In this document: positions 17,770-26,775 of the stretch, in pieces
How positions within the stretch are numbered: the first letter of the stretch is position 1
Layout of the letters: every line of letters starts with the position of its first letter
Origin: an uncultured Oscillospiraceae bacterium
Lineage (GTDB): Bacteria > Bacillota > Clostridia > Oscillospirales > Ruminococcaceae
Direction of reading: 5' to 3'
Assembly (NCBI GenBank): GCA_910579545.1
Contig: CAJTVI010000003.1
Location: 37,103-101,102, forward strand
DNA: 64,000 nt
The notes under the pieces: model-generated
Databases searched by the model: none
What the model was told of the DNA's origin: nothing
What the model saw: the letters and a program-made list of their open reading frames with translations, nothing else
Program-made: the position numbers and the translations under genes

Positions 17770-17910
17770 GCGCCGCCCGGCGGGGGCGCGCGTCCCGGCA
17801 GGGGACGCGCCCTTCGCGGGCGCCAGATACAAACGCATCGCTCAGCGGGGGCATGCCCCCGGCGGGGGATGCGACCCATTTAAAAAAACCAGTTTAAGGA
17901 GGCAGCTGCA

Positions 17911-18753
17911 ATGAAAGTAGGCGTTATCGGCGCCGGCACCATGGGCTCCGGCATTGCCCAGGCTTTTGCACAGTGCGAGGGCTACGAGGTCGCCTTGTGC
18001 GACATCAACGAGGAGTTTGCCGCCGGCGGCAAAAAGAAGATCGCCAAGGGCTTTGAAAAGCGGATCGCCAAGGGTAAAATGGAGCAGGCCAAGGCCGACG
18101 CCATCCTTGCCAAGATCACCACCGGCGTCAAGGAAAACATCTGTGCCGACTGCGACCTCATCGTGGAGGCCGCGCTGGAGGTCATGGAGGTCAAAAAGCA
18201 GACCTTCAAGGAGCTCTCCGCCATCTGCAAGCCCGAGTGCATCTTTGCCACCAACACCTCCAGCCTCTCGATCACCGAGATCGGCAAGGGCCTGGACCGC
18301 CCGGTGGTGGGCATGCATTTCTTTAACCCCGCCCCGGTCATGAAGCTGGTCGAGGTGATCGCCGGCCTCAACACCCCGGCCGAGCTGGTGGACCAGATCA
18401 AGAAGATCAGCGAGGAGATCGGCAAGACCCCGGTGCAGGTGGAGGAAGCCGCCGGCTTTGTGGTCAACCGCATCCTGATCCCGATGATCAACGAGGCCAT
18501 CGGCATCTACGCCGACGGCGTGGCCAGCGTGGAGGGCATCGACACCGCCATGAAGCTGGGCGCCAACCACCCCATGGGCCCGCTCGCGCTGGGCGACCTG
18601 GTGGGCCTGGACATCGTGCTGGCCATCATGGAGGTCCTGCAGGCCGAGACCGGCGATCCCAAGTACCGGCCCCATCCGCTGCTGCGCAAGATGGTGCGCG
18701 GCGGCAAGCTGGGCATCAAGACCGGCAAGGGCTTCTACGACTACAGCAAGTAA
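17911..18753 (+). CDS. hbd: 3-hydroxybutyryl-CoA dehydrogenase
   Basis: 280 aa. An N-terminal Rossmann fold (G-V-I-G-A-G-T-M-G-S-G-I-A) binds NAD(P)H. The catalytic His lies in G-M-H-F-F-N-P near residue 138, and the C-terminal helical domain includes N-R-I-L-I-P-M-I-N-E-A. It reduces acetoacetyl-CoA to 3-hydroxybutyryl-CoA, the step between ThlA and Crt. TAAGGAGG lies upstream of the ATG. A ~140-nt gap with hairpins separates it from crt. Confidence 0.96.
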   Translation: MKVGVIGAGTMGSGIAQAFAQCEGYEVALCDINEEFAAGGKKKIAKGFEKRIAKGKMEQAKADAILAKITTGVKENICADCDLIVEAALEVMEVKKQTFKELSAICKPECIFATNTSSLSITEIGKGLDRPVVGMHFFNPAPVMKLVEVIAGLNTPAELVDQIKKISEEIGKTPVQVEEAAGFVVNRILIPMINEAIGIYADGVASVEGIDTAMKLGANHPMGPLALGDLVGLDIVLAIMEVLQAETGDPKYRPHPLLRKMVRGGKLGIKTGKGFYDYSK

Positions 18754-18762
18754 TTGCCCCGG

Positions 18763-18795
18763 AAACGGGGACGGGCGGTTTGCCTGTCCCCGTTT
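18763..18795 (+). terminator. Stem-loop between hbd and bcd
   Basis: A 14-bp stem with one G-U pair and a 5-nt loop lies 10 nt after the hbd stop, followed by TTTTGGG. The T-run is short, so it may be a partial terminator or a processing/stability hairpin that sets bcd-etfBA expression apart from thlA-crt-hbd. Confidence 0.45.
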
Positions 18796-18905
18796 TGGGC
18801 TACCTGGACCGATCCCATAAAAGCCCGGGCGTTGGCGGCGTTTCCTTTGGATCGCCGCCAGGGCCCCGGCTTTTGAGAGAGTAGAGAACGGAGGACTGAA
18901 GACGG

Positions 18906-20078
<1,173 letters not shown>

Positions 20079-20098
20079 GAGAGGAGGAGTACTGAGAG

Positions 20099-20899
20099 AT
20101 GAAAGCGATTGTTTGTGTCAAGCAGGTGCCGGATACCTCCGGCAAGGTCTCGGTAAACGAGAACGGCACCCTGGACCGCGCCTCGATGGCCACCATCACC
20201 AACCCCGATGACCTCAACGCGGTGGAGGCCGCCCTCAAGCTCAAGGACGAGACCGGCTGCGAGGTCGTGGTTGTCTCGATGGGCCCGCCCCCGGCCGAGG
20301 GCATGCTGCGGGAGCTGCTGGCCCGCGGGTGCGACAAGGCGGTGCTGGTCTCGGGCCGCGAGTTCGGCGGCTCGGACACCTACGCCACCAGCCAGATCCT
20401 GGCCGCGGCGGTAAAAAAGGTGGGCGTTGGCCCCGAGGACATCGTCTTCTGCGGCCGGCAGGCCATCGACGGCGACACCGCCCAGGTGGGCCCCCAGATC
20501 GCCGAAAAGCTGGGCCTGCCCCAGGTGACCTATGTGGCCGACATCCAGAAGGAGGGCAACACCCTCACGGTCAAGCGGATGCTGGAGGACGGCTTTATGA
20601 AGATCCGGGTGCAGACCCCCTGCCTGCTCACCTGCATCAAGGAGCTCAACGAGCCCCGCTACATGAGCGTGGGCGGCATCTGGGACTGCTACCAGAAACC
20701 CTACGAGGTGTTTGACTACGAGGCCCTCAAGAACGATCCCCTGATCGACACCGACACCATCGGCCTTCAGGGTTCGCCCACCAACGTTTACAAATCCTTC
20801 ACCCCGCCGCAGAAGGGCGCCGGCACCATGATGGAGGGGGCCGACAAGGCCGCCTGCGAGAAGCTGGTGGGCATCCTGCACGACAAACAGGTGATCTGA
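20099..20899 (+). CDS. etfB: Electron transfer flavoprotein, beta subunit
   Basis: 266 aa. It begins M-K-A-I-V-C-V-K-Q-V-P-D, the standard EtfB start, and contains D-L-N-A-V-E-A-A-L and G-R-Q-A-I-D-G-D-T-A-Q. EtfB of the bifurcating type carries the FAD that splits electron pairs from NADH. GAGGAGG precedes the ATG. It lies between bcd and etfA and is expected to form the Bcd-EtfAB complex. Confidence 0.96.
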   Translation: MKAIVCVKQVPDTSGKVSVNENGTLDRASMATITNPDDLNAVEAALKLKDETGCEVVVVSMGPPPAEGMLRELLARGCDKAVLVSGREFGGSDTYATSQILAAAVKKVGVGPEDIVFCGRQAIDGDTAQVGPQIAEKLGLPQVTYVADIQKEGNTLTVKRMLEDGFMKIRVQTPCLLTCIKELNEPRYMSVGGIWDCYQKPYEVFDYEALKNDPLIDTDTIGLQGSPTNVYKSFTPPQKGAGTMMEGADKAACEKLVGILHDKQVI

Positions 20900-20918
20900 G
20901 AGAGAGGAGAAGGAACAA

Positions 20919-22019
20919 ATGGCTTTTGATAGTAAGGATACAGCCGCCTTCAAGGGCGTCTGGGTATTTTGTGAGCAGCGCGAAGGCGTGATCATGTCCA
21001 CCAGCTACCAGCTGCTCAGCGAGGGCCGCAAGCTGGCGAACGACCTCGGCGTCGAGCTGTGCGGCGTGGTGTTGGGCAAGGGGGTCAACGAGCAGTTCCT
21101 CAAGGCCTTGGGCGGCTACGGGGCCGACCGGGTTTACTATGCCGAGCACGACCTGCTGGAGACCTACACCACCGACGCCTACACCAAGGTGCTGTGCGAT
21201 CTGATCGAGGACAAAAAGCCCGAGATCTTCCTCATCGGCGCCACCAACATCGGCCGCGACCTCGGCCCCCGCTGCGCCGCGCGGCTGCACACCGGCCTCA
21301 CCGCCGACTGCACCCACCTGGACGTGGACGTGGAGAAGTACAAGGAGTTTCTGCGCAAAAGCTCCACCATCGATGTGGACAACACCAAGTTTGAGGAGAA
21401 CAAAAACCTCAAGATGACCCGCCCGGCCTTTGGCGGCCACCTGATGGCCACCATCATCTGCCCGCGCTTCCGCCCGCAGATGTCCACCGTGCGCCCCGGC
21501 GTCATGCAGACCCAGGCCTTTGACGAGGCCGGCGCGGCCAAGACGGTGGTCGAAAAGGTGCCGGTGGCCCTGGCCGCCTCCGACCTCAAGACCGAGGTGC
21601 TGAGCGTCGAAAAGACCGCCAAGCAGATGGTGGACCTCATCGGCGCGGACGTGATCGTGTCGGTGGGCCGCGGCATCAGCAAGGACCCCGAGGCCGGCAT
21701 CAAGCTGGCCGAGGAGCTGGCGGGCGTTCTGGGCGGCGTTGTGGGCGCCTCCCGCGCGGTGGTGGACGCCGACTGGATCGACGCCAGCCACCAGGTGGGC
21801 CAGACCGGCAAGACCGTACATCCCCGCCTGTATGTGGCGCTGGGCATCTCGGGCGCCATCCAGCATCTGGCCGGCATGCAGGATTCCGAGTGCATCGTGG
21901 CGGTAAACAAGAGCGAGGCCGCCCCCATCTTCCAGGCCGCCACCTACGGCATCTGCGGCGACCTGTTCAAGGTGGTGCCCCAGCTCATCGAGGCCATCAA
22001 GGCCCTCAAGGCGCAGTAA
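20919..22019 (+). CDS. etfA: Electron transfer flavoprotein, alpha subunit
   Basis: 366 aa. The N-terminal half resembles EtfB. The C-terminal FAD domain has G-R-G-I-S near residue 249, then V-G-A-S-R-A-V-V-D and Q-V-G-Q-T-G-K-T-V, and S-G-A-I-Q-H-L-A-G-M. It shuttles electrons to Bcd. It is the last gene of the butyrate operon; a strong terminator begins 54 nt past its stop. Confidence 0.96.
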   Translation: MAFDSKDTAAFKGVWVFCEQREGVIMSTSYQLLSEGRKLANDLGVELCGVVLGKGVNEQFLKALGGYGADRVYYAEHDLLETYTTDAYTKVLCDLIEDKKPEIFLIGATNIGRDLGPRCAARLHTGLTADCTHLDVDVEKYKEFLRKSSTIDVDNTKFEENKNLKMTRPAFGGHLMATIICPRFRPQMSTVRPGVMQTQAFDEAGAAKTVVEKVPVALAASDLKTEVLSVEKTAKQMVDLIGADVIVSVGRGISKDPEAGIKLAEELAGVLGGVVGASRAVVDADWIDASHQVGQTGKTVHPRLYVALGISGAIQHLAGMQDSECIVAVNKSEAAPIFQAATYGICGDLFKVVPQLIEAIKALKAQ

Positions 22020-22073
22020 GCCGCGTATAGCCCGGGGCCGGCCCCGGCAAACGACAATTTCATAAAAAGCGCG

Positions 22074-22112
22074 CGCCCGCCCCCTGCGGTTTGCAGGGGG
22101 CGGGCGTTTTTT
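22074..22112 (+). terminator. Terminator of the butyrate operon
   Basis: A perfect 14-bp GC stem (22074-22087 with 22093-22106), loop GGTTT, is followed by TTTTTT. It lies directly after etfA. Confidence 0.9.
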
Positions 22113-22116
22113 GATG

Positions 22117-22140
22117 CTTTGTTTTCTTATCTCACCGCCG
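22117..22140 (-). repeat. 24-bp end sequence of the MITE-like element
   Basis: The reverse complement matches the left terminal repeat of the element at 23176-23359 in 23 of 24 positions. No second end is visible nearby, so this is a remnant or a solo end. Confidence 0.6.
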
Positions 22141-22170
22141 CTTTTCTGCGCGGCTTTTGGAGAGGGCGCA

Positions 22171-22210
22171 AATGGGGGCCTGGGGGGCGAGCCCCCCAGA
22201 ATTGCCCAAA
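22171..22210. repeat. Copy of the G-run/C-run palindromic repeat family
   Basis: Contains T-G-G-G-G-G-G-C-G-A-G-C-C-C-C-C-C-A with flanks like those at 25781, 26716 and 43963. It is a short hairpin repeat with no coding capacity. Confidence 0.5.
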
Positions 22211-22223
22211 AGGGCGGCCCCTG

Positions 22224-23045
22224 TTACTCGGCGTTGCGGCCCCAGGCCAGGATCTGGGTGAGGGCCGGGAAGGGGGAGGGGTCGTCCGCCCGGACCAGCC
22301 GCTCGATCCGCAGCCAGCTGATCCCCTGCCGCCGGATGGGGAAGATATGCGGCGCGGCGCTTTTCTGCATGGGCAGCACTTCGCTGCTGCCGTCCGAAAA
22401 GACCGCCGTGGCCTCCTTCCACCAGCTGTCGTGGGGAAAATCCGCCCGGGTAACGAGCCACAGCTCCTCAAGGTCCACCGGGCGGCCAAACTCTAAGGTG
22501 ATGGCGGCGTCCGGGCGCTGGTCGATGCCCCAGGCCTGGAAGGGCCAGGGCCAGTGTTCGGCGTTGGCCAGCACCCCATCGATCACGTTGCGGGGGGCAA
22601 ACACCGGGGCGATGGGCCCCTTGGTGGCCACATTGGCCTGCACATGGGGCCAGCAGCCGGCAGCGCCGCCGCGGTCCATGGGGTTTAAGGCCAGGTTGCG
22701 GTAGGCCGCGTTTTCCTGGGGGGTCGCTTTGCGCATGGCGATGTAGTGCCGCGCGCCGGCAAAGCTGCCCGGGCAGTAGGAAAGGCGCAGCGCGCCATAG
22801 GCTTCGGCCTCCGGCTCAAAGGGGATGGGGTACTCGATGCGCCCCTGGGTAAGGTAAACATAGGCCTCGGCCATGCCGCCGTCCACCTGGATAAAGTAAT
22901 AGGCGGGGAACTCGTCGGTGGTAAACACGATCCGGTCGCCGGGCTGGTACTCCCCCTCCTGGGCCAGCCAGACGATCGTTTGGCCCTCGGCGCGGCACTG
23001 TTCGGCGCCGGCCTTGTTCTGCACGGCAATGCGCAGGGCTGCCAT
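22224..23045 (-). CDS. Hypothetical protein with discoidin-like (galactose-binding) C-terminal half
   Basis: 273 aa, no signal peptide. The N-terminal ~115 residues look like a small beta domain. The second half (N-L-A-L-N-P-M-D then N-V-I-D-G, and later I-T-L-E-F-G-R-P-V-D-L-E-E-L-W-L) has the layout of an F5/8-type C-domain: the element that binds the ligand, then the conserved beta strand with D-L. That suggests carbohydrate binding, but I do not recognise the family with certainty. The start is the ATG at 23045, after AAAAAAGGAGG. It is single and flanked by repeats on both sides. Confidence 0.75.
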   Translation of the reverse strand: MAALRIAVQNKAGAEQCRAEGQTIVWLAQEGEYQPGDRIVFTTDEFPAYYFIQVDGGMAEAYVYLTQGRIEYPIPFEPEAEAYGALRLSYCPGSFAGARHYIAMRKATPQENAAYRNLALNPMDRGGAAGCWPHVQANVATKGPIAPVFAPRNVIDGVLANAEHWPWPFQAWGIDQRPDAAITLEFGRPVDLEELWLVTRADFPHDSWWKEATAVFSDGSSEVLPMQKSAAPHIFPIRRQGISWLRIERLVRADDPSPFPALTQILAWGRNAE

Positions 23046-23118
23046 GGCAACTCCTCCTTTTTTGTGTAAAAAGGCCCTCCGGCGCACCCGGGGCGGGGCG
23101 CGGAGGGCCGGGGAGTGA

Positions 23119-23430
23119 AGTTTTAAGGTGCTAAGGCCGGGGGTGGGGGAGAGTCTCGAAAGGCTTTCGGGGCAGCGACGGTGAGATAAGAAAACAAAGA
23201 TTCCGAATAAAATTCGATTTACCGGAAATTCGCTGGGCGGCCACAGCCGCAAGGAAGGAAAGCGCAGGAATCCTTGGTGGATTCCAAGCTTTTCTGACGC
23301 AGCGGATGCGGCTGACCAGTAGAATTTGCGGCTTTGTTTTCTTATGGAACCGCCGCTAAGGGGGTCCTGTTGCCTTGAGAGACTGCTCCCACGCACCCGG
23401 CCGGCGGATGTTTCTCCCCAGTTTGGACAC
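23119..23430 (+). repeat. Large palindromic repeat, copy A (interrupted)
   Basis: Left part 23119-23175 and right part 23361-23430 together match copy B in inverted orientation, including the outer flanks. The two halves are separated by a ~185-bp hairpin element (23176-23359). The uninterrupted palindrome has arms GGGGGAGAGTCTC.../...GAGACTGCTCCC around a GC-rich centre. Confidence 0.8.
23176..23359. mobile_element. MITE-like hairpin element inserted in repeat copy A
   Basis: 24-bp terminal inverted repeats (23176-23199 and 23332-23355) match at 20 of 24 positions, with a perfect 14-bp inner part (ATAAGAAAACAAAG). Most of the interior is also self-complementary: 23223-23251 pairs imperfectly with 23306-23332, and a central GGAATCC/GGATTCC pair closes the loop. 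It has no coding capacity. It splits the repeat exactly at its centre. A related end lies at 22117-22140. Confidence 0.65.
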
Positions 23431-23456
23431 TCCCGGCACGCTGCCCCTGCCCTGCC

Positions 23457-24092
23457 TTACAGCAGGGTTTTTACATAGGCCGCGATCGCCTCGTCCTTGC
23501 AGCTGGCAAAGAACAGTTCGCTGAAATGCTCGCCGGCCACCGCGCCCTTTACAAGGGCCGGGTCCAGCTCGGGCAGGATCTCCAGCAGCGGGCGCAGGGT
23601 CTTGGCGCGCACCTGGTCCAGAATGCCCTTGTTGCGCATCTCGGGCTCGCGGCGCTCGGGCGGGTAGCCCTGGCCGTGGCCAAAGCCAAACAGCTTTTCA
23701 AAGCAGTATTCCAGGTTCAGCTCGCCCCCCCAGCCAAAGCCTTTGGCAAAGGGCATGGCCACGGCGTTGCCGTCGTTTACATGGGCAAAGGTGTAGGCGT
23801 CTACCGGATCCTCCACATGGCCGCAGATCACCCCGGGGAAGCTGTTCATCGCCAGCATGGCCCCCTCGCCGGTGCCGCAGCCGGTAACCACAAAATCCGC
23901 CGCGCCGCTGCCGAGCAAAATGGCGCCCAAAATGCCGCACTGCACATAGGTCAGCTGGGCCGCGTCGTCGGCTGCGTACATGCCGTAGTTGTCCACCGTG
24001 TGGCCCATCGGCTCCACGACCTTTTTGAGGGCGGCCAGGATGATGCCGTTTTTGGCGGCTTGGCTGTTCTCGTTGATGAGCGCGATTTTCAT
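23457..24092 (-). CDS. RpiB/LacA/LacB-family sugar-phosphate isomerase
   Basis: 211 aa. It starts M-K-I-A-L-I-N-E-N and has T-G-C-G-T-G-E-G-A near residue 70, the active-site loop of RpiB-type ribose/galactose-6-phosphate isomerases. N-D-G-N-A-V near 105 also fits. The C-terminal ~60 residues extend beyond classical RpiB (~150 aa), as in a longer clostridial subgroup whose substrate is uncertain. The start is the ATG at 24092, after AGGAAGGAT. It lies alone between repeat copies A and B, which are inverted with respect to each other. Confidence 0.85.
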   Translation of the reverse strand: MKIALINENSQAAKNGIILAALKKVVEPMGHTVDNYGMYAADDAAQLTYVQCGILGAILLGSGAADFVVTGCGTGEGAMLAMNSFPGVICGHVEDPVDAYTFAHVNDGNAVAMPFAKGFGWGGELNLEYCFEKLFGFGHGQGYPPERREPEMRNKGILDQVRAKTLRPLLEILPELDPALVKGAVAGEHFSELFFASCKDEAIAAYVKTLL

Positions 24093-24243
24093 AAGTATCC
24101 TTCCTCTCAAAAAAAGTTTGCAAAAAAACCTGCTTTTGGCGGGCGCAAGGCCCCCGGAGGCGGCGCGCCGCCGCGCTGCTTTGGTTCTATTGTAAACGGT
24201 TTGGGCGGGATAAGTCAAGCGGGGGGCGGGCGATAGAGGGTGA

Positions 24244-24370
24244 CCAAACCGGGGAGAGGTATCCGCCGGCGGGCGCGTGGGAGCAGTCTCTCAAGGCAAC
24301 AGGACCCCTGCCCCGAAAGCCTTTCGAGACTCTCCCCCGCGCCCGGCCGTAGCACCTTAAAACTCCTTGA
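24244..24370 (-). repeat. Large palindromic repeat, copy B (intact)
   Basis: An uninterrupted copy in inverted orientation relative to copy A. Both the arms and the flanks (24244-24275, and the AGCACCTTAAAACT stretch near 24350) match copy A. It forms a long hairpin with arms near 24277-24293 and 24326-24345. Confidence 0.8.
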
Positions 24371-24389
24371 AATGGACACCCCCGGGCGC

Positions 24390-25727
24390 TCAGCGCTCCT
24401 TGCGGGCGGCGGCCTTCCAGGCAAGGATGCGCTCAAGGTTTTCCTTGGCGCGGGCCTCGCTGCCGGCGCTGGTGGGCTCGTAGTACCGCCGGCCCTCCAG
24501 CGAGGGAGGCAGGCAGTCGAGGTCGGCGATCTTTTCGGCGGTGTCGTGGGCGTACACGTAGCCCTTGCCGTAGTCCAGCTCCTTCATCAGCCGGGTGGGG
24601 GCGTTGCGGATGGCCAGGGGCACCGGCTCGTCCAGCATCTTCAGGGCGTCCTCTTTGGCGGCCTCGTAGGCCTTGTAGAGGGCGTTGGAGCGGGGGGCAA
24701 GGCTCAGATAGACCACCGCGTGGGTGAGGTGGACGGTGCATTCCGGCATGCCGATAAAGTGGCAGGCCTGGTATACCGACACCGCGATCTCCAGCGCGCG
24801 GCTGTCGGCAAGGCCGATGTCCTCGCTGGCAAACCGGATGAGGCGCCGGGCCACATACAAGGGGTCCTCCCCGGCCTCGAGCATCCGGGCCAGCCAGTAG
24901 ACGGCGGCGTCCGGGTCGGAGTTGCGCATGGATTTGTGCAGCGCCGAGATGATGTTATAGTGTTCCTCGCCGTTTTTGTCGTACAAAAGGCTTTTTTTGC
25001 TGGTGCACTGTTCCACCAGTTCCCGGTCGATGATGACCCGGGCCTCTTCGCCCTCCCCCTGCCGCCGGCCGTTGAGCACCGCCATTTCGAGGGTGTTCAG
25101 GGCGGTGCGGGCGTCCCCGTTGGCAAAATGGGCGATGAGCGCAAGGGTGTCGTCCTCGGCCTCCACCGCAAGGCTGCCAAAGCCTTCGGGCGAGGCAAGG
25201 GCGCGGCGCAAAAGGGCCAAGAGGTCGTCCGGGGTAAGGGCGTTCAGCACAAACACCTTGCAGCGGCTCAGCAGCGCGGCGTTGATCTCAAAGCTGGGGT
25301 TTTCGGTGGTGGCGCCGATCAGGATGATGCTGCCTTTTTCCACATAGGGCAAAAAGGCGTCCTGCTGGGCCTTGTTGAAGCGGTGGATCTCGTCCACAAA
25401 CAGGATGGTCTTTTGCCCGAACCGGCGGCTCTCCTCGGCGGTCTGCATCACCGCCTTGATCTCCTTGATGCCGCTGGTCACGGCGCTGAAATCGATGAAT
25501 TCGGCCCGGGTGCGGGCGGCGATGATCCGGGCCAGGGTGGTTTTGCCCACCCCCGGCGGGCCCCAAAAGATCATGCTGGAGATGCGGTCGGCGTCGATCA
25601 GCTGCCGCAGCACCTTGCCCGGCCCCAGCAGATGCTGCTGGCCCGCAAACCCCTCTAAGGTGTCCGGCCGCATCCGGCTGGCAAGCGGCCGCTCAAGCGG
25701 GGTCTCAAACAGGTTTTGCTGGCGCAT
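24390..25727 (-). CDS. rarA: Replication-associated recombination ATPase RarA/MgsA
   Basis: 445 aa, AAA+ ATPase. N-terminal P-L-A-S-R-M-R-P, Walker A G-P-P-G-V-G-K-T-T near residue 57, Walker B F-V-D-E-I-H-R-F-N-K near 110, and sensor T-E-N-P-S-F near 140. The C-terminal half holds the MgsA/RarA tetramerisation domain (H-K-S-M-R-N-S-D-P-D-A, then Y-K-A-Y-E-A-A). It acts at stalled replication forks. The start is the ATG at 25727, with AGGAGG 7 nt upstream. Confidence 0.95.
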   Translation of the reverse strand: MRQQNLFETPLERPLASRMRPDTLEGFAGQQHLLGPGKVLRQLIDADRISSMIFWGPPGVGKTTLARIIAARTRAEFIDFSAVTSGIKEIKAVMQTAEESRRFGQKTILFVDEIHRFNKAQQDAFLPYVEKGSIILIGATTENPSFEINAALLSRCKVFVLNALTPDDLLALLRRALASPEGFGSLAVEAEDDTLALIAHFANGDARTALNTLEMAVLNGRRQGEGEEARVIIDRELVEQCTSKKSLLYDKNGEEHYNIISALHKSMRNSDPDAAVYWLARMLEAGEDPLYVARRLIRFASEDIGLADSRALEIAVSVYQACHFIGMPECTVHLTHAVVYLSLAPRSNALYKAYEAAKEDALKMLDEPVPLAIRNAPTRLMKELDYGKGYVYAHDTAEKIADLDCLPPSLEGRRYYEPTSAGSEARAKENLERILAWKAAARKER

Positions 25728-25780
25728 GGCAGGGCCTCCTTTGGTGATAGGGGGAATTTGAAAGGTGATATGGGCCGACA

Positions 25781-25826
25781 TGGGCCGATCTGGGGGCCAA
25801 CGGCCCCCAGACCCCCATCTTGGGCC
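25781..25826. repeat. G-run/C-run palindromic repeat copy
   Basis: The reverse complement reads CAAGATGGGGGTCTGGGGG and then its complement, almost the same as the copy at 43963. It has no coding capacity. Confidence 0.6.
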
Positions 25827-25847
25827 AATCTGAGGGTCAACGGCCCA

Positions 25848-25973
25848 CCCGCAAATGCCCTGCATTTGCGGGATGCGATGTTTCTGAATTTTTTGCCCTT
25901 GGCAAATTGTTTGGCAAAAAATGCGAAACATCGGACCAGACCCCCATTACGCCGCCCAATGCATTGGGCGGCG
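25848..25973. repeat. Cluster of three perfect or near-perfect palindromes
   Basis: Hairpin 1 is CGCAAATG...CATTTGCG (about 25850-25872). Hairpin 2 pairs GATGTTTC...TTTTTTGCC with GGCAAAAAA...GAAACATC (about 25876-25932). Hairpin 3 is a 24-bp perfect palindrome at 25950-25973 centred on ATGCAT. The rest of 25728-26188 contains no gene I can support and looks like degraded repeat material. Confidence 0.65.
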
Positions 25974-26188
25974 GGGAAATGAAGATGGGCAAAGCAAGCG
26001 TGTCGCCGCCCGCTGGCCGAAAAGATAGTGCTCCGCCGCCCGCTGCCGACACGGGGGACGGTTCTTTGCGTCGTTCGCCTTGCTGCCGACGAAAATGATT
26101 TCACACTGGCCCCATGTCGTTCGCTGGGCTGGCAACGAAAAAACCGGCCCCATGTCGTCCGCTGGGCCTTCCCGCGCCTCCTGCCCGC

Positions 26189-26632
26189 TTACGCCTCCCG
26201 CCAGAGGGCCTCGCGGGAAGGGGGGATGTGGTAAGACTGGTACTCCTCCCAAACGCCCGCGCGGCGCATCTCGTCCGGCCGGCCCTGGCAAGCCAGAAAA
26301 AGCTGGCAGGCCCGCTTTTCGGGCGGGGAATAGTACGCAAAAGTGATGCTTGCGGCGCAGGCCCAGCCCGGGTCCGAGAGGATGGCCGGCTCCGGTGCGG
26401 GCAGGCGGCTGAAAAAGGTGTTGTCGGCGGTTTTCCAGGCGATCAGCTCTTCGCCGCCGCAGCACAGCACCCAAACCACATCCCCGCCCGCGACCTGCGG
26501 AAAGTACCGCCGCGCGATCAGGTTGCGGAACAGGCCGGAAAATTTTGAAGAAGGGCGGACATCATAAGGCACCATGTGGTCCGTCATATCGTCTGCCAGG
26601 CAGACGCTGTGCCGATGGATCTGGAACTGCAT
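26189..26632 (-). CDS. Hypothetical protein
   Basis: 147 aa, soluble, start M-Q-F-Q-I-H-R-H-S-V-C-L-A-D-D. Mixed alpha/beta character with two aromatic-rich stretches (I-A-R-R-Y-F-P-Q-V and F-A-Y-Y-S-P-P-E). I recognise no family or catalytic motif. The ATG at 26632 has AAAGGAG 9 nt upstream, a good ribosome site that supports it as a real gene. It follows tsaD on the same strand after a ~140-nt gap that holds a palindromic repeat. Confidence 0.65.
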   Translation of the reverse strand: MQFQIHRHSVCLADDMTDHMVPYDVRPSSKFSGLFRNLIARRYFPQVAGGDVVWVLCCGGEELIAWKTADNTFFSRLPAPEPAILSDPGWACAASITFAYYSPPEKRACQLFLACQGRPDEMRRAGVWEEYQSYHIPPSREALWREA

Positions 26633-26715
26633 CCGATCAAACTCCTTTCGTCCGCAATCGTTGGCGCGGCGCGCGGCGGGCCTTGCCGCGCCTGAGGGAT
26701 GCCATCCCCTGCCGA

Positions 26716-26752
26716 TGATGGGGGCATGGGGGCCGGCGGCCCCCATATTCAG
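26716..26752. repeat. G-run/C-run palindromic repeat copy
   Basis: CATGGGGGCC / GGCCCCCATA-type hairpin between tsaD and the hypothetical gene, related to the copies at 22171, 25781 and 43963. Confidence 0.45.
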
Positions 26753-26775
26753 CCAAAGCCCGGCCCGCTGCCCGC

